8,630 nucleotides of DNA, from positions 1 through 8,630 of the forward strand of contig JALHET010000071.1 of assembly GCA_022839525.1 (NCBI GenBank). Reading direction: 5' to 3'. This DNA is from Lentisphaerota bacterium. Lineage in GTDB: Bacteria > Verrucomicrobiota > Kiritimatiellia > RFP12 > UBA1067. Every line of letters begins with the position of its first letter. The first letter of the stretch is position 1. The notes beneath the pieces are model-generated. The model saw only the letters and a program-made list of their open reading frames with translations. It did no database searches and had not been told where the DNA came from. A program made the position numbers and the translations under genes. Below are positions 1 through 7,050 of the stretch, in pieces.

Positions 1-542
1 AGGCGGACTTCCCGGCCGGGAGAGAGGCGGAAGAATTTTTTCGGAGGATTTTCCATGAAATCCTCCCGTTCGATGAAGATCTCCCGGGAAAAGGGGACCT
101 GGCGGACGCCGGCGGAGGGGTCTTCGGGGTTGTTCTCGGCCTCGACCATTTCCACCTGCCCTTCGGGATAGTTTTCAATAATCACCTTCAGGGGATCAAG
201 GACAGCCATGGCCCGGGGAGATGCGGCGTTCAGCTCCTCCCGGATGATGAAATGCAGAAATTCGAGGTCCACAAGGCTGTTCGCCTTCGATACCCCGATC
301 TCGGCGCAGAACCGCCGGATTGCCGAAGGAGTGTACCCCCTCCGGCGAAAACCCGAGAGGGTGGGCATCCGGGGGTCGTCCCATCCCGAGACAATCCCCT
401 CTCTGACGAGGATCATGAGAAGACGCTTGCTCATCACCGTGTAGGTGAGGTTCAGCCGGGCGAACTCGAACTGGCGGGGCTTCGACGGAACGGAGACGTT
501 GTCGAGGAGCCACTCGTAGAGGGGACGGTGATCCTCGAACTC
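1..542 (-). other. glnS: C-terminal half of glutaminyl-tRNA synthetase, lacking its 5' part, fused to DUF1080
   Basis: From about position 542 leftwards the translation matches class I glutaminyl-tRNA synthetase closely: [28 protein letters not shown] (the KMSKS-equivalent loop), [20 protein letters not shown], then the [17 protein letters not shown] and [15 protein letters not shown] segments leading into the C-terminal beta-barrels. By comparison with the E. coli enzyme from memory, this runs from roughly residue 230 to 410. The Rossmann half with the HIGH ATP-binding motif is absent and no start codon or ribosome site precedes the segment, so on its own it could not charge tRNA. Arg codons here are mostly CGG (my hand count is 10 of 19), against about 6 of 42 in the HEAT/DUF1080 part, where CGC dominates. 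This suggests DNA from another genome. Family identity is very secure; how it came to lie here is not. Confidence 0.9.
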
Positions 543-3098
543 GCAGGTCTTCATCCCGTTGACGAAAAGCGTGATGGCAGGACCCTTGCAAATGATGGTG
601 TAGTCGTTCCAGTCGTCACCCTTAAAAACCTTTTCCTGAAGCGCCTTACTGTCGGCAAAACGCGTCACCGTCTTCTGCCCCTTGGCATCGATGACGACCT
701 TTGCGCCGCGTTCGCCCACCAAGTGCTGCTTGGGGTGGTAAAGAAAACCGACGTACGTGCCGTTCCCATTCATATCGGCCTGATAACCGCTGTCGCCGAA
801 CTCCTGGTCACTGGAGCGCACCTGGATTCCGGAGTTGGCGCCGGGGCTCAAACGGAACTCCGCCCGCATCTCAAAATCGCCGGGTTGGCCGCCTTTCCAG
901 ATGAGGTGGCTGGTCCTTTTGCACGGCTTGTCCTCGGAACTCTGCGCCTGAAGGATTCCGTCCTTGACCTGCCACCAGCCGTCACCGCCTTTCCATGGTT
1001 TCAGGTCAACACCGTTAAACATCGGCGTAAAGCCCTGTTCGGCCAGCAGCCGGCTGGTGAGGGTGCGGGCCGCGGCGAGAAAAGCCTTGTCCTCTTCTCG
1101 GAGCGCCCACGCCTGAGCCTGTTCTAAGCGCGCAAGCTGTTGCTTCAGCGGAATGGTGAAGCTCAGTTCGAGTTGACGCACAAAGCCGCGAAGAGCGAGA
1201 ATTTTCAGGCGTTCTGTCGGGGCATTCTGCGCAAGAGCCGCAGCATCCTCAAGCGCTTCGGGCGTTTTCCACTCGATGAGCGCGCGGATGGCAGCCTCCC
1301 TCAGGGCGGCATCCGACGCCTGCGCCGCTGCGGCGCGGGCGATGGCGAGCCCCTGATCATTCGAGCGCGAGGTCAGCACCTTAAAAAGGGCAAGCTTTTC
1401 ATCCCCCTTCGCCCCATCGTAGGCGGCCTTGATCGGCAGCAACGCGACCGGCAACAGGGTTTCGCCGCTCAGGTGTACGGCATCGTTCTCCCTCACCTGA
1501 ACGCTTTTCTCAACACCGTCGAAGAGGTAGACCATGCGGAGAACCTTCATTTTGCCCGGTGCCGGATCCTCGCTGAAACCGTCCCATCTGCAAAGGCGGC
1601 CCGATGCCTGAATCGTAATCGAGCCCGCGTCCACGAGTTTCTGGACATTGTCGGTGACGTCTTTGGTCAGGTTGTTTTCGAAGTTTCCGTAGACCGCGCT
1701 TTTGATGACGGTCTTGCCGGCGCGGGGGCGGGCGTAGCGCGAGCAGAGCGAAGAAAGTGCGCGAACCGCCGTCTCGCTCTGCGGATTCTTCGCAATGACG
1801 CCCAGCAGCGTAGGGATCTCCTTATCCGTGCCGAGATCCCCCACGCCCATAACCGCCGCATCGAGGATTTTAGCGTCGGTATCGGCGGTGAGTGTCACAA
1901 GGGACGGCACTGCCTCAGACATGCGGCGGCGCATCGCCATTTCGATGCCGGCCAGACGGGTTCCTGTGCCGGCGTCGGCCATCATGGCCAACACGGCATC
2001 GTCCGCGGCTTTGCCCGCGAACCCCATGATCGCGTCTTTGGCCGCTCCGGCAATCTCCGGATCCTGATGTTTAGCCAACGCCAAGAGCGGCGGGACGGCA
2101 TCAGGAGCGTTGAGTGCCGCGAGCGCCGAGGCCGCAGCGAGGCTGCTCTGCGGAGTGGCGGCGTTCTCCCCCTTGGCCAAGGCGGCCAGGGCAGGAACAG
2201 CGGCTTTGTCGCCGCGCTGCCCCAGAACCGCCGCCAGACGCGTCTGAACCGCCGGCACCTTGGCGAGGGCCGCGGCGAAAGCGGCGGTCGCTTTATTGCA
2301 CGCGGGGAAATCCAGAACCGCACGCAGGGCAACGTTCACGGTGTCGGCGTCCGCGCTTGCAATAGCATCGTTCCAGAGCTTCACACCCTGTCCGCCCGCA
2401 GTAACGATTTCACCCCGGAGAGCGGCCAAGCGCGTGTCCGGGAAGACGTTTTCTTTGGCGGCACGGATATCGGCGTAATAGGCCGAGGCTTTTGCCGGAT
2501 CGGAACAAGCGACTTTTCCGGCTCCGTTCAGATAAGCCACCGCCACATAGGGGCATTTCCCAATCCCCGCTTTGAGCGCATCCATCGCTTCGGGCGTGGC
2601 GATCTTGCCCAAAGCCTGCACAGCCGCCCCGGCAACGGATTTGTCGCGGTCAGACATCCGCCCGCTCAAAAGGGCGACAGAACAAGCATGGCCGCCGCCG
2701 CCCACGAGCGACGCCCACACGCCCCTGCGGGTCTGCTCCGGCTTGAGGTTGCCCAGCGACTGGAGCACGCCCACGAGCGCCGGTCCGGTAAGCCGGCCAG
2801 CCGCCTCGCAAAAGGCTTTTTCGACCGCCGGGTCGGGAATCATCTCCAACCCGTAGCGTGCCGCGTGGCGGAGCACCGGCTTCTCGCTCTCAACAAGTGC
2901 GGCCAACGGGCCGATGGACGTCCGGGTTCCGCACCAGCCAAGGTTCTGGCAAGCGGTGACCTTATCGTTATCTGAAGTCTCCGCCTTCTGCAGAACCTCG
3001 AGCAGTTTTCCCTCGTCCAGAAGAATTTCCTTGTCCAACTCGGCCGTCGCGCAGAGTGTCGCCAGACCCGTGATCACAACGAACATTTTTTTCATCAT
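1..3098 (-). CDS. Secreted HEAT-repeat/DUF1080 protein running in frame into a GlnRS fragment (3' end outside window)
   Basis: One frame is open from the ATG at 3098 to the window edge (1032 codons, no stop). Residues 1-18 look like a Sec signal (MMKK then a hydrophobic core ending ATA). Residues ~20-470 are Ala/Leu-rich helical repeats of HEAT type; ~475-545 look beta-rich; ~550-680 are helical again. A DUF1080 (3-keto-disaccharide hydrolase, PF06439) domain starts at ~690 ([13 protein letters not shown], then [14 protein letters not shown] and [19 protein letters not shown]). At residues ~852-856 (CEFED) the DUF1080 domain breaks off before its expected last strands and the frame continues as GlnRS. 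HEAT plus DUF1080 is a common arrangement in PVC bacteria; some DUF1080 proteins cleave 3-keto-glycosides. A TGAGGA ribosome site at 3109-3104 supports the start; a second ATG follows at 3095. The gene lies 53 bp after the Gfo/Idh gene, probably in one operon. The HEAT/DUF1080 call is firm; whether the fused reading frame is real is doubtful. Confidence 0.85.
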   Translation of the reverse strand, partial: MMKKMFVVITGLATLCATAELDKEILLDEGKLLEVLQKAETSDNDKVTACQNLGWCGTRTSIGPLAALVESEKPVLRHAARYGLEMIPDPAVEKAFCEAAGRLTGPALVGVLQSLGNLKPEQTRRGVWASLVGGGGHACSVALLSGRMSDRDKSVAGAAVQALGKIATPEAMDALKAGIGKCPYVAVAYLNGAGKVACSDPAKASAYYADIRAAKENVFPDTRLAALRGEIVTAGGQGVKLWNDAIASADADTVNVALRAVLDFPACNKATAAFAAALAKVPAVQTRLAAVLGQRGDKAAVPALAALAKGENAATPQSSLAAASALAALNAPDAVPPLLALAKHQDPEIAGAAKDAIMGFAGKAADDAVLAMMADAGTGTRLAGIEMAMRRRMSEAVPSLVTLTADTDAKILDAAVMGVGDLGTDKEIPTLLGVIAKNPQSETAVRALSSLCSRYARPRAGKTVIKSAVYGNFENNLTKDVTDNVQKLVDAGSITIQASGRLCRWDGFSEDPAPGKMKVLRMVYLFDGVEKSVQVRENDAVHLSGETLLPVALLPIKAAYDGAKGDEKLALFKVLTSRSNDQGLAIARAAAAQASDAALREAAIRALIEWKTPEALEDAAALAQNAPTERLKILALRGFVRQLELSFTIPLKQQLARLEQAQAWALREEDKAFLAAARTLTSRLLAEQGFTPMFNGVDLKPWKGGDGWWQVKDGILQAQSSEDKPCKRTSHLIWKGGQPGDFEMRAEFRLSPGANSGIQVRSSDQEFGDSGYQADMNGNGTYVGFLYHPKQHLVGERGAKVVIDAKGQKTVTRFADSKALQEKVFKGDDWNDYTIICKGPAITLFVNGMKTCEFEDHRPLYEWLLDNVSVPSKPRQFEFARLNLTYTVMSKRLLMILVREGIVSGWDDPRMPTLSGFRRRGYTPSAIRRFCAEIGVSKANSLVDLEFLHFIIREELNAASPRAMAVLDPLKVIIENYPEGQVEMVEAENNPEDPSAGVRQVPFSREIFIEREDFMENPPKKFFRLSPGREVR

Positions 3099-3103
3099 CA
3101 AAT

Positions 3104-3109
3104 TCCTCA
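3104..3109 (-). promoter_or_regulatory. Ribosome binding site of the HEAT/DUF1080 gene
   Basis: The minus strand reads TGAGGA, then a 5-base spacer AATTTG minus its first paired base, then ATGATG. Spacing is about 5 to the ATG at 3098 and about 8 to the ATG at 3095, so either Met could start the protein; the signal peptide is the same in both cases. Confidence 0.55.
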
Positions 3110-3151
3110 TCTCGAAACGATGCGCCTCACACACGTTGCCAACGCCGCGCG

Positions 3152-4492
3152 CTAGCAGATCTGCCACCCCTCGCGGGCCGCACGGGAGCGGAACCGGTTG
3201 GCCTGCCCGTCGTTGACGAACTCCTCTTTGACGGGGTCCCACGTGAGATCCCGCTTCAGCCACTGGGCAATATTCGCGCAATGCACGGTGCTCATCGAAC
3301 GGTGCATGACAGTAGGGTTCGCCACCGTGACGGTGCGGTTCTTGACGCAGTTGAAAAACTCTTTCATGGCTCCAACCACATGTCCCGTCCGGGTAAGGTA
3401 GTCCTGGAGGATCTTGTTGAAGTCGGCCAGCATCGCCGGGTTGGACACCTCCGGGCGAGCATAGCCGTCGGCGCAGGAGCACCAGCCCTCGCTGCCGACG
3501 TAACGGACACCGCAGGTGCCGCGCCATCCCTCCTGCTTCTGGATCATCTTCACGCCGTTCGCAAAGGTCATCTCCATGCCGTCCGCCGTCGGATTCGGGA
3601 CGTAGGGATAATGAACGGGGGAAGTGTCCTGCATGCCCAGCGCATCGTGGCACTGCGCAAACGTATGCGAGCCCCACTCGCCGATGACGCTGGTGTAGAA
3701 ATCGTGCTGGGCGTGCCAGCCTCCGCGGGTGTAGCTGATGTTGAAAGGACGCCATGCGCAGGGACCCAGCCAGCGGTCCCAGTCAATTTCCTGCGGATCG
3801 GGGAGGGGCTCTTCCGGCAGCCATTCGCGGTTCATGTTGACGTTGCCCCATGGCGCGAGGTGCGCGTAGACGGTCTTGACCTCGCCCAGACGGCCCAAGC
3901 GCAACAGCTCGTTGCAGACAATGAAGTTCGCCTCGCTCAGACGCTGCATGCCGGCCTGATAGACGCGGCCATACTGCTTGGCGGTCTTAACCACGGCCTG
4001 TCCCTCGGCGATAGTCATCGAGGCGGGCTTCTCGGTATACACGTCTTTGCCCGCACGCATGGCACGGACGGATACTGTGGCGTGAAGGCGGTCGCTGGTC
4101 GCCGTAAGAATCGCATCGATGTCTGGGCATGCCAGCAAATCCATCATCTCGATGTACGTCTTGCAGTCTGTGTTGCCGTAATGCTTGTCGGCCATCGCCT
4201 TGACGGCGTCACGGCGTACCCGCCGGACGTCGCAGATGGCAACAAACTGCGCCTGCGGGTCAGGCAGGACCCAGCCGCGCAAATCTTCGGTTCCCCGGCT
4301 TCCAAGGCCGATCCCTGCCATCACAATGCGGTTGCTCGGCGCGACCGCACCGTTCATGCCCAGCACCGACCCTTGGATAACCTGAGGAACGGCAAGCGCG
4401 CCTCCGGACGCCAACGCACGCTTCAGGAACTGACGGCGGTTCAATACCCCACCATTTTTCCCGTGTCTCTTTTCGGACAAAACATCCTTCAT
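3152..4492 (-). CDS. Tat-exported Gfo/Idh/MocA family oxidoreductase
   Basis: A 446-residue NAD(P)-dependent sugar/polyol dehydrogenase-like protein. Residues 18-45 form a twin-arginine signal ([14 protein letters not shown] plus a weakly hydrophobic stretch), so it should fold with its cofactor and then be exported. The Rossmann glycine motif is GIGLGSRG (60-67), the acidic residue after beta-2 is in CDV (87-89), and the catalytic-Lys motif EKP is at 154-156. Residues 182-205 (MQRLSEANF...GRLGEV) and WGSH (273-276) fit the C-terminal domain of secreted PVC-type members; the end, AAREGWQIC, is also typical. The usual TPDHWH motif reads TSDRLHA (132-138), a divergence near the substrate pocket. 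The frame stays open upstream to 4567, but the ATG at 4492 has a strong AGGGAGG site and places the RR motif correctly. It is divergent from the AraC gene and upstream of HEAT/DUF1080. Substrate unknown; C3 oxidation of a glycoside is a plausible role by context. Confidence 0.92.
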   Translation of the reverse strand: MKDVLSEKRHGKNGGVLNRRQFLKRALASGGALAVPQVIQGSVLGMNGAVAPSNRIVMAGIGLGSRGTEDLRGWVLPDPQAQFVAICDVRRVRRDAVKAMADKHYGNTDCKTYIEMMDLLACPDIDAILTATSDRLHATVSVRAMRAGKDVYTEKPASMTIAEGQAVVKTAKQYGRVYQAGMQRLSEANFIVCNELLRLGRLGEVKTVYAHLAPWGNVNMNREWLPEEPLPDPQEIDWDRWLGPCAWRPFNISYTRGGWHAQHDFYTSVIGEWGSHTFAQCHDALGMQDTSPVHYPYVPNPTADGMEMTFANGVKMIQKQEGWRGTCGVRYVGSEGWCSCADGYARPEVSNPAMLADFNKILQDYLTRTGHVVGAMKEFFNCVKNRTVTVANPTVMHRSMSTVHCANIAQWLKRDLTWDPVKEEFVNDGQANRFRSRAAREGWQIC

Positions 4493-4498
4493 CTTGTG

Positions 4499-4505
4499 CC
4501 TCCCT
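4499..4505 (-). promoter_or_regulatory. Strong ribosome binding site that fixes the Gfo/Idh start at 4492
   Basis: The minus strand reads AGGGAGG followed by the 6-base spacer CACAAG and ATG at 4492. This near-ideal Shine-Dalgarno site favours a 446-residue protein over the longer frame starting at 4567, whose extra 25 residues would push the twin-arginine motif further from the N-terminus. Confidence 0.8.
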
Positions 4506-4649
4506 GTTTTCCTTGCCAGTCGCAGCCAATCCCCCTCCGTTTCCGCCATGGAAGCATGACCCGACAAGGGCGACTGTCCACCGTCTTACGCCTTGACCCA
4601 AATCAGTATCGGGTATAGTGGAATCTTACCCTTCTCATCTTTCAACGTC

Positions 4650-4679
4650 TTGTAAACCGCCAGTTAAAATGTGTATACT
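4650..4679 (+). promoter_or_regulatory. Sigma70-type promoter of the AraC gene; transcript probably leaderless
   Basis: TTGTAA (4650-4655), an 18-bp spacer and TATACT (4674-4679) make a good housekeeping-type promoter. Transcription would begin 6-8 bases after the -10, at about 4685-4687, which is the A of the ATG at 4686. No Shine-Dalgarno sequence precedes that ATG. A GTG at 4671 in the same frame overlaps the -10 and would be outside such a transcript. Confidence 0.6.
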
Positions 4680-4685
4680 ATCCGC

Positions 4686-5432
4686 ATGAATCTAAAAACC
4701 ATGCAACAGCGTTTTTTGTCGAGTATCGGTGATTTCACATCTCTCCGGAAACTCATGGACACCCTTCCTGATGTGGGGTTTTTCATGAAGGACAAGCAGG
4801 GACGGTTCATGTTGAACAACCACCGCGCGTGCCAGTTCTGTAATGCCGACAATGAGTTGCAGACGCTCGGCAAGACCGACTATGATTTTTTTTCGCGTGA
4901 CCGGGCCGATTTTTACGTCAAAGGGGATCAGACCGTCATGGCCACCGGAGTTCCCGTGATCAACGAGATCGCACCGGCACCTGAACACTCGAACCGGCTG
5001 ATGATCCACAGCAAATTCCCGGTCTACGACAAAAAGGGCGAGCCGATCGGAGTGATCGGGTTTCACCGCATGGTCGAGGGGCTGCGCGACATGCCCCGTT
5101 GGCACGGGCGCCTCGCGCAGGTCGTCACCCATATCCACACCCGCTTCGGCGAGAATCTCGAAATCAAAAAACTCGCCGCCCTCGCGGGCGTCTCGCAGAG
5201 CCAGTTCGAACGCCGCTTCAACCGTATTTTCGGCACCACGCCCTACGAATACATCCTGCGCGTCCGCATCGCCGCCGCCCGTACGCTACTGGAAACCACC
5301 GACCGCACGATCGCGGACATCGCCTGCGAAACCGGGTTCTATGACCACAGCCACTTCACCCGCACCTTCAAACGCATCACGGGAGTCTCGCCGGGACATT
5401 ACCGCCGCAGCCACTTCGACAGCACGCTGTGA
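4686..5432 (+). CDS. AraC-family transcription regulator with N-terminal PAS-like sensor domain
   Basis: A 248-residue DNA-binding regulator. Residues ~20-130 form a PAS-like (PAS_4 type) sensor: LPDVGFFMKDKQGRFMLNN, then GKTDYDFF, and the closing strands SKFPVYDKKGEPIGVIGFHR. Residues ~140-245 are the AraC/XylS DNA-binding domain with two helix-turn-helix units, LEIKKLAALAGVSQSQFERRF (158-178) and IADIACETGFYDHSHFTRTFK (209-229), closing with the family signature ITGVSPGHYRR. There is no membrane segment, so it acts in the cytoplasm and would sense a small ligand or redox state. The ATG at 4686 is preferred over the GTG at 4671 because the -10 box covers the latter; a third candidate is the ATG at 4701. 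It sits between the two Gfo/Idh genes, divergent from one and convergent with the other, so local control of both operons is likely but unproven. Confidence 0.93.
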   Translation: MNLKTMQQRFLSSIGDFTSLRKLMDTLPDVGFFMKDKQGRFMLNNHRACQFCNADNELQTLGKTDYDFFSRDRADFYVKGDQTVMATGVPVINEIAPAPEHSNRLMIHSKFPVYDKKGEPIGVIGFHRMVEGLRDMPRWHGRLAQVVTHIHTRFGENLEIKKLAALAGVSQSQFERRFNRIFGTTPYEYILRVRIAAARTLLETTDRTIADIACETGFYDHSHFTRTFKRITGVSPGHYRRSHFDSTL

Positions 5433-5450
5433 ACACGGGTACGCTTAAAG

Positions 5451-5475
5451 AACGGATTCCCGCCGTTTGGCTTTT
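5451..5475 (+). terminator. Weak candidate terminator downstream of AraC
   Basis: AACGG (5451-5455) pairs with CCGTT (5463-5467) across a 7-base loop, followed by TGG and then CTTTTT. The stem is only 5 bp and the T run does not abut it, so this is a weak call. The 119-bp gap at 5433-5551 separates convergent genes, where termination from both sides is expected. I see nothing else in it. Confidence 0.3.
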
Positions 5476-5551
5476 TCCGAAAACCAGCAGACACGGCTGA
5501 GGACACGCTTCTCCGTCATATCGTCCCACTGAACGTCCAGCGTTCTCCCCA

Positions 5552-6955
5552 CTAGTACTCCCATCCCGCCCGGATGTGCGGCTTGATGAGCGCGTTGGCC
5601 TGCGCGTTGTCAGAGAGACACTTTGCTGAATTCCAGTTGATCTTGCCGGGTATGCGCTGTGCCATGCAGCCGACCAGCATGCTCTCCACCAGCGGCACGG
5701 AGTGCGTGGTGGATGAAAAGGTTGTGCCCTGGCCGCGGCAGGCGTCGAGAAATTCGAGGTGCTGGCTTTGGTTTTTCACGCGCGGCAGCGTTACGGGCAC
5801 TGCCAGGCACGCCTCGTGCTTGTCCAGCGATTTCATCTTAGCTTCACCGTTCAGTCCAAGGTAACTGACTTCGCCGTAGTCGTCGGTGTTCACCAACATG
5901 CCTTTTTCGCCGATGATCAGGCAACCGGTCGTGGGAACCTGCCCAAGCGTGGCGATCACCTGCGGCATGATCTCGGCGGCGGGTTTGAGGTAACCGTCAT
6001 ACCAATAGAGTTCGACCTGAGGTTTCTTGCCGCGGGCGGCGTAGGTCAGGCGCACCTTGCTGAATTTCGGGTACGTGTCGTCGAAACGCTCAGAAATCTC
6101 CAGCGCCTCGCCCGACACGATTCTCCCCAGTTCGAGTCCGCGAAAAGCGAGGTTCATGGTGTGGCACGCCATGTCCCCGAACGCGCCCGTGCCGAAGTCG
6201 TAAAACGCGCGCCACCCGATACGGTGGTAAACGCCCTTCTTGAAAGGACGCGCCGGCGCCGTTCCCAGCCACAGGTCCCAGCTCATTTCCGGCGGAACCG
6301 GATCCGCGCCCTCGGGGCGCGGCAGCGGCTGTTTCCACCCCCAGGTGTTTCCGGGCGAAATCTCGGGACGGTTGGTCCACACGTGAACCTCGCGCACGTT
6401 GCCCAACACACCGGCGCGCAGGATCTCCACGCCGCGGCGCAAGCCGTCCTTGGCGCTTCCGTGGTTTCCCATCTGCGTGACAACGCCATACTCCTTGGCA
6501 ATCCTTTTAAAGTACCTGGCCTCCCAGACCGTCCGCACCAGCGGTTTCTCGACGTAGACATGGCAGCCGAGTTTCATCGCTTGGATGGCCGCCCGCGCAT
6601 GGGTGTGGTCAGGCGTGGAAACAACGACCGCGTCCAGCCCTTTCTCGGTCTCAAGCATCTTGCGGTAGTCGGCATAGGTGGTGAAATCAGCCTTCAACCC
6701 TTTGTCCGCATACCACTTTTTGGCCGCATCAAGGAATGTCGAGTCAACGTCACACATCGCCGCGATACGTACGCCTCCGCAATCCACCATCGCGGGCCAG
6801 TTCCCCATGCCGCGCCCGCCCACGCCAATCACGCCGAGCCTCACCGTCTCGCCCACCGACCGCGTGTACGTGCACCCCTTCAGCGCGGCCGCGCCGACCG
6901 CCAGTGCCGCACCCCGCAAAAACACCCGTCTGGAAAAACCTGTCTGCATGCCCAT
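5552..6955 (-). CDS. Tat-exported, probably membrane-anchored Gfo/Idh/MocA family oxidoreductase
   Basis: A 467-residue NAD(P)-dependent oxidoreductase. The N-terminus has a twin-arginine motif (SRRVFLRG, 8-15), a hydrophobic stretch (AALAVGAAAL) and LKGC (25-28), which resembles a lipobox although Lys is unusual at the -2 position. A Tat-exported lipoprotein is therefore likely. The Rossmann motif is GVIGVGGRG (41-49), the acidic residue after beta-2 is in CDVD (67-70), the STPDHTHA motif is at 112-119 and the catalytic EKP at 135-137. GTGAFGDMACH (254-264) is the conserved His-bearing segment of the C-terminal domain; the protein ends IRAGWEY, as is common in secreted PVC homologues. The first ATG (6955) follows an AAGGGGGG ribosome site. 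It lies 95 bp after the PHP gene, probably in the same operon. It differs clearly from the other Gfo/Idh protein in the window, so this is not a recent duplication. Confidence 0.92.
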   Translation of the reverse strand: MGMQTGFSRRVFLRGAALAVGAAALKGCTYTRSVGETVRLGVIGVGGRGMGNWPAMVDCGGVRIAAMCDVDSTFLDAAKKWYADKGLKADFTTYADYRKMLETEKGLDAVVVSTPDHTHARAAIQAMKLGCHVYVEKPLVRTVWEARYFKRIAKEYGVVTQMGNHGSAKDGLRRGVEILRAGVLGNVREVHVWTNRPEISPGNTWGWKQPLPRPEGADPVPPEMSWDLWLGTAPARPFKKGVYHRIGWRAFYDFGTGAFGDMACHTMNLAFRGLELGRIVSGEALEISERFDDTYPKFSKVRLTYAARGKKPQVELYWYDGYLKPAAEIMPQVIATLGQVPTTGCLIIGEKGMLVNTDDYGEVSYLGLNGEAKMKSLDKHEACLAVPVTLPRVKNQSQHLEFLDACRGQGTTFSSTTHSVPLVESMLVGCMAQRIPGKINWNSAKCLSDNAQANALIKPHIRAGWEY

Positions 6956-6960
6956 CGCGC

Positions 6961-6967
6961 CCCCCTT
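6961..6967 (-). promoter_or_regulatory. Ribosome binding site of the second Gfo/Idh gene
   Basis: The minus strand reads AAGGGGG, then GCGCG, then ATG at 6955. The spacing favours the first ATG over the in-frame ATG at 6949. Confidence 0.55.
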
Positions 6968-6989
6968 GTGCCGTTCAGCCTATACCTTT

Positions 6990-7017
6990 CAACCTGTAAC
7001 GTATAACCTGTAACCTG
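6990..7017. repeat. Short tandem array of a 7-bp repeat between the PHP and Gfo/Idh genes
   Basis: The plus strand reads as four consecutive heptamers: CAACCTG, TAACGTA, TAACCTG and TAACCTG. The consensus is TAACCTG; the third and fourth copies are identical, the first differs at one position and the second at two. The array fills part of the 95-bp gap and would lie in the transcript between the two minus-strand genes. No stable hairpin is evident. Confidence 0.7.
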
Positions 7018-7050
7018 TCCCCAATACCGTGTTCTCCGCATGCGCCCCGT

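Larger units (their letters stand above)
4493..4685. promoter_or_regulatory. Divergent intergenic region between Gfo/Idh and AraC genes
   Basis: This 193-bp gap must hold the promoter of the minus-strand Gfo/Idh gene and that of the plus-strand AraC gene. On the minus strand, AT-rich hexamers such as TATACC (about 4615-4610) and GATACT (about 4609-4604) could act as a -10, but neither has a good -35 at 16-18 bp. A weak -35 fits activation by an AraC-type protein. I could not define a convincing pair of AraC half-sites by eye. Confidence 0.4.

Noticed and set aside
196..591. Minus-strand frame of 131 codons over the GlnRS part
   Set aside because: It is an out-of-frame shadow of the GlnRS reading frame, which is unmistakable by sequence.
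1140..2975. Long plus-strand open frame (about 611 codons)
   Set aside because: It is antisense to the HEAT/DUF1080 gene and lacks any recognisable domain or ribosome site. Its Arg/His/Gly-rich translation is typical of the mirror frame of a GC-rich gene.
3134..3144. Small inverted repeat CGTT-GCC-AACG between the first Gfo/Idh gene and HEAT/DUF1080
   Set aside because: A 4-bp stem with a 3-base loop is expected by chance and there is no T run.
4493..4567. N-terminal extension of the first Gfo/Idh gene starting at 4567
   Set aside because: No ribosome site precedes 4567, and AGGGAGG at 4499-4505 clearly serves the ATG at 4492.
3281..4618. Long plus-strand open frame (about 445 codons)
   Set aside because: It is antisense to the first Gfo/Idh gene, which has clear motifs and a strong ribosome site; the plus-strand translation matches no family I know.
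5759..7006. Long plus-strand open frame (about 415 codons)
   Set aside because: It is antisense to the second Gfo/Idh gene and ends inside the intergenic heptamer repeat; there are no motifs.
7037..7044. Palindrome CGCATGCG just after the PHP stop codon
   Set aside because: It is only 8 bp, has no loop and no following T run on the minus strand, so neither a terminator nor an operator can be supported.
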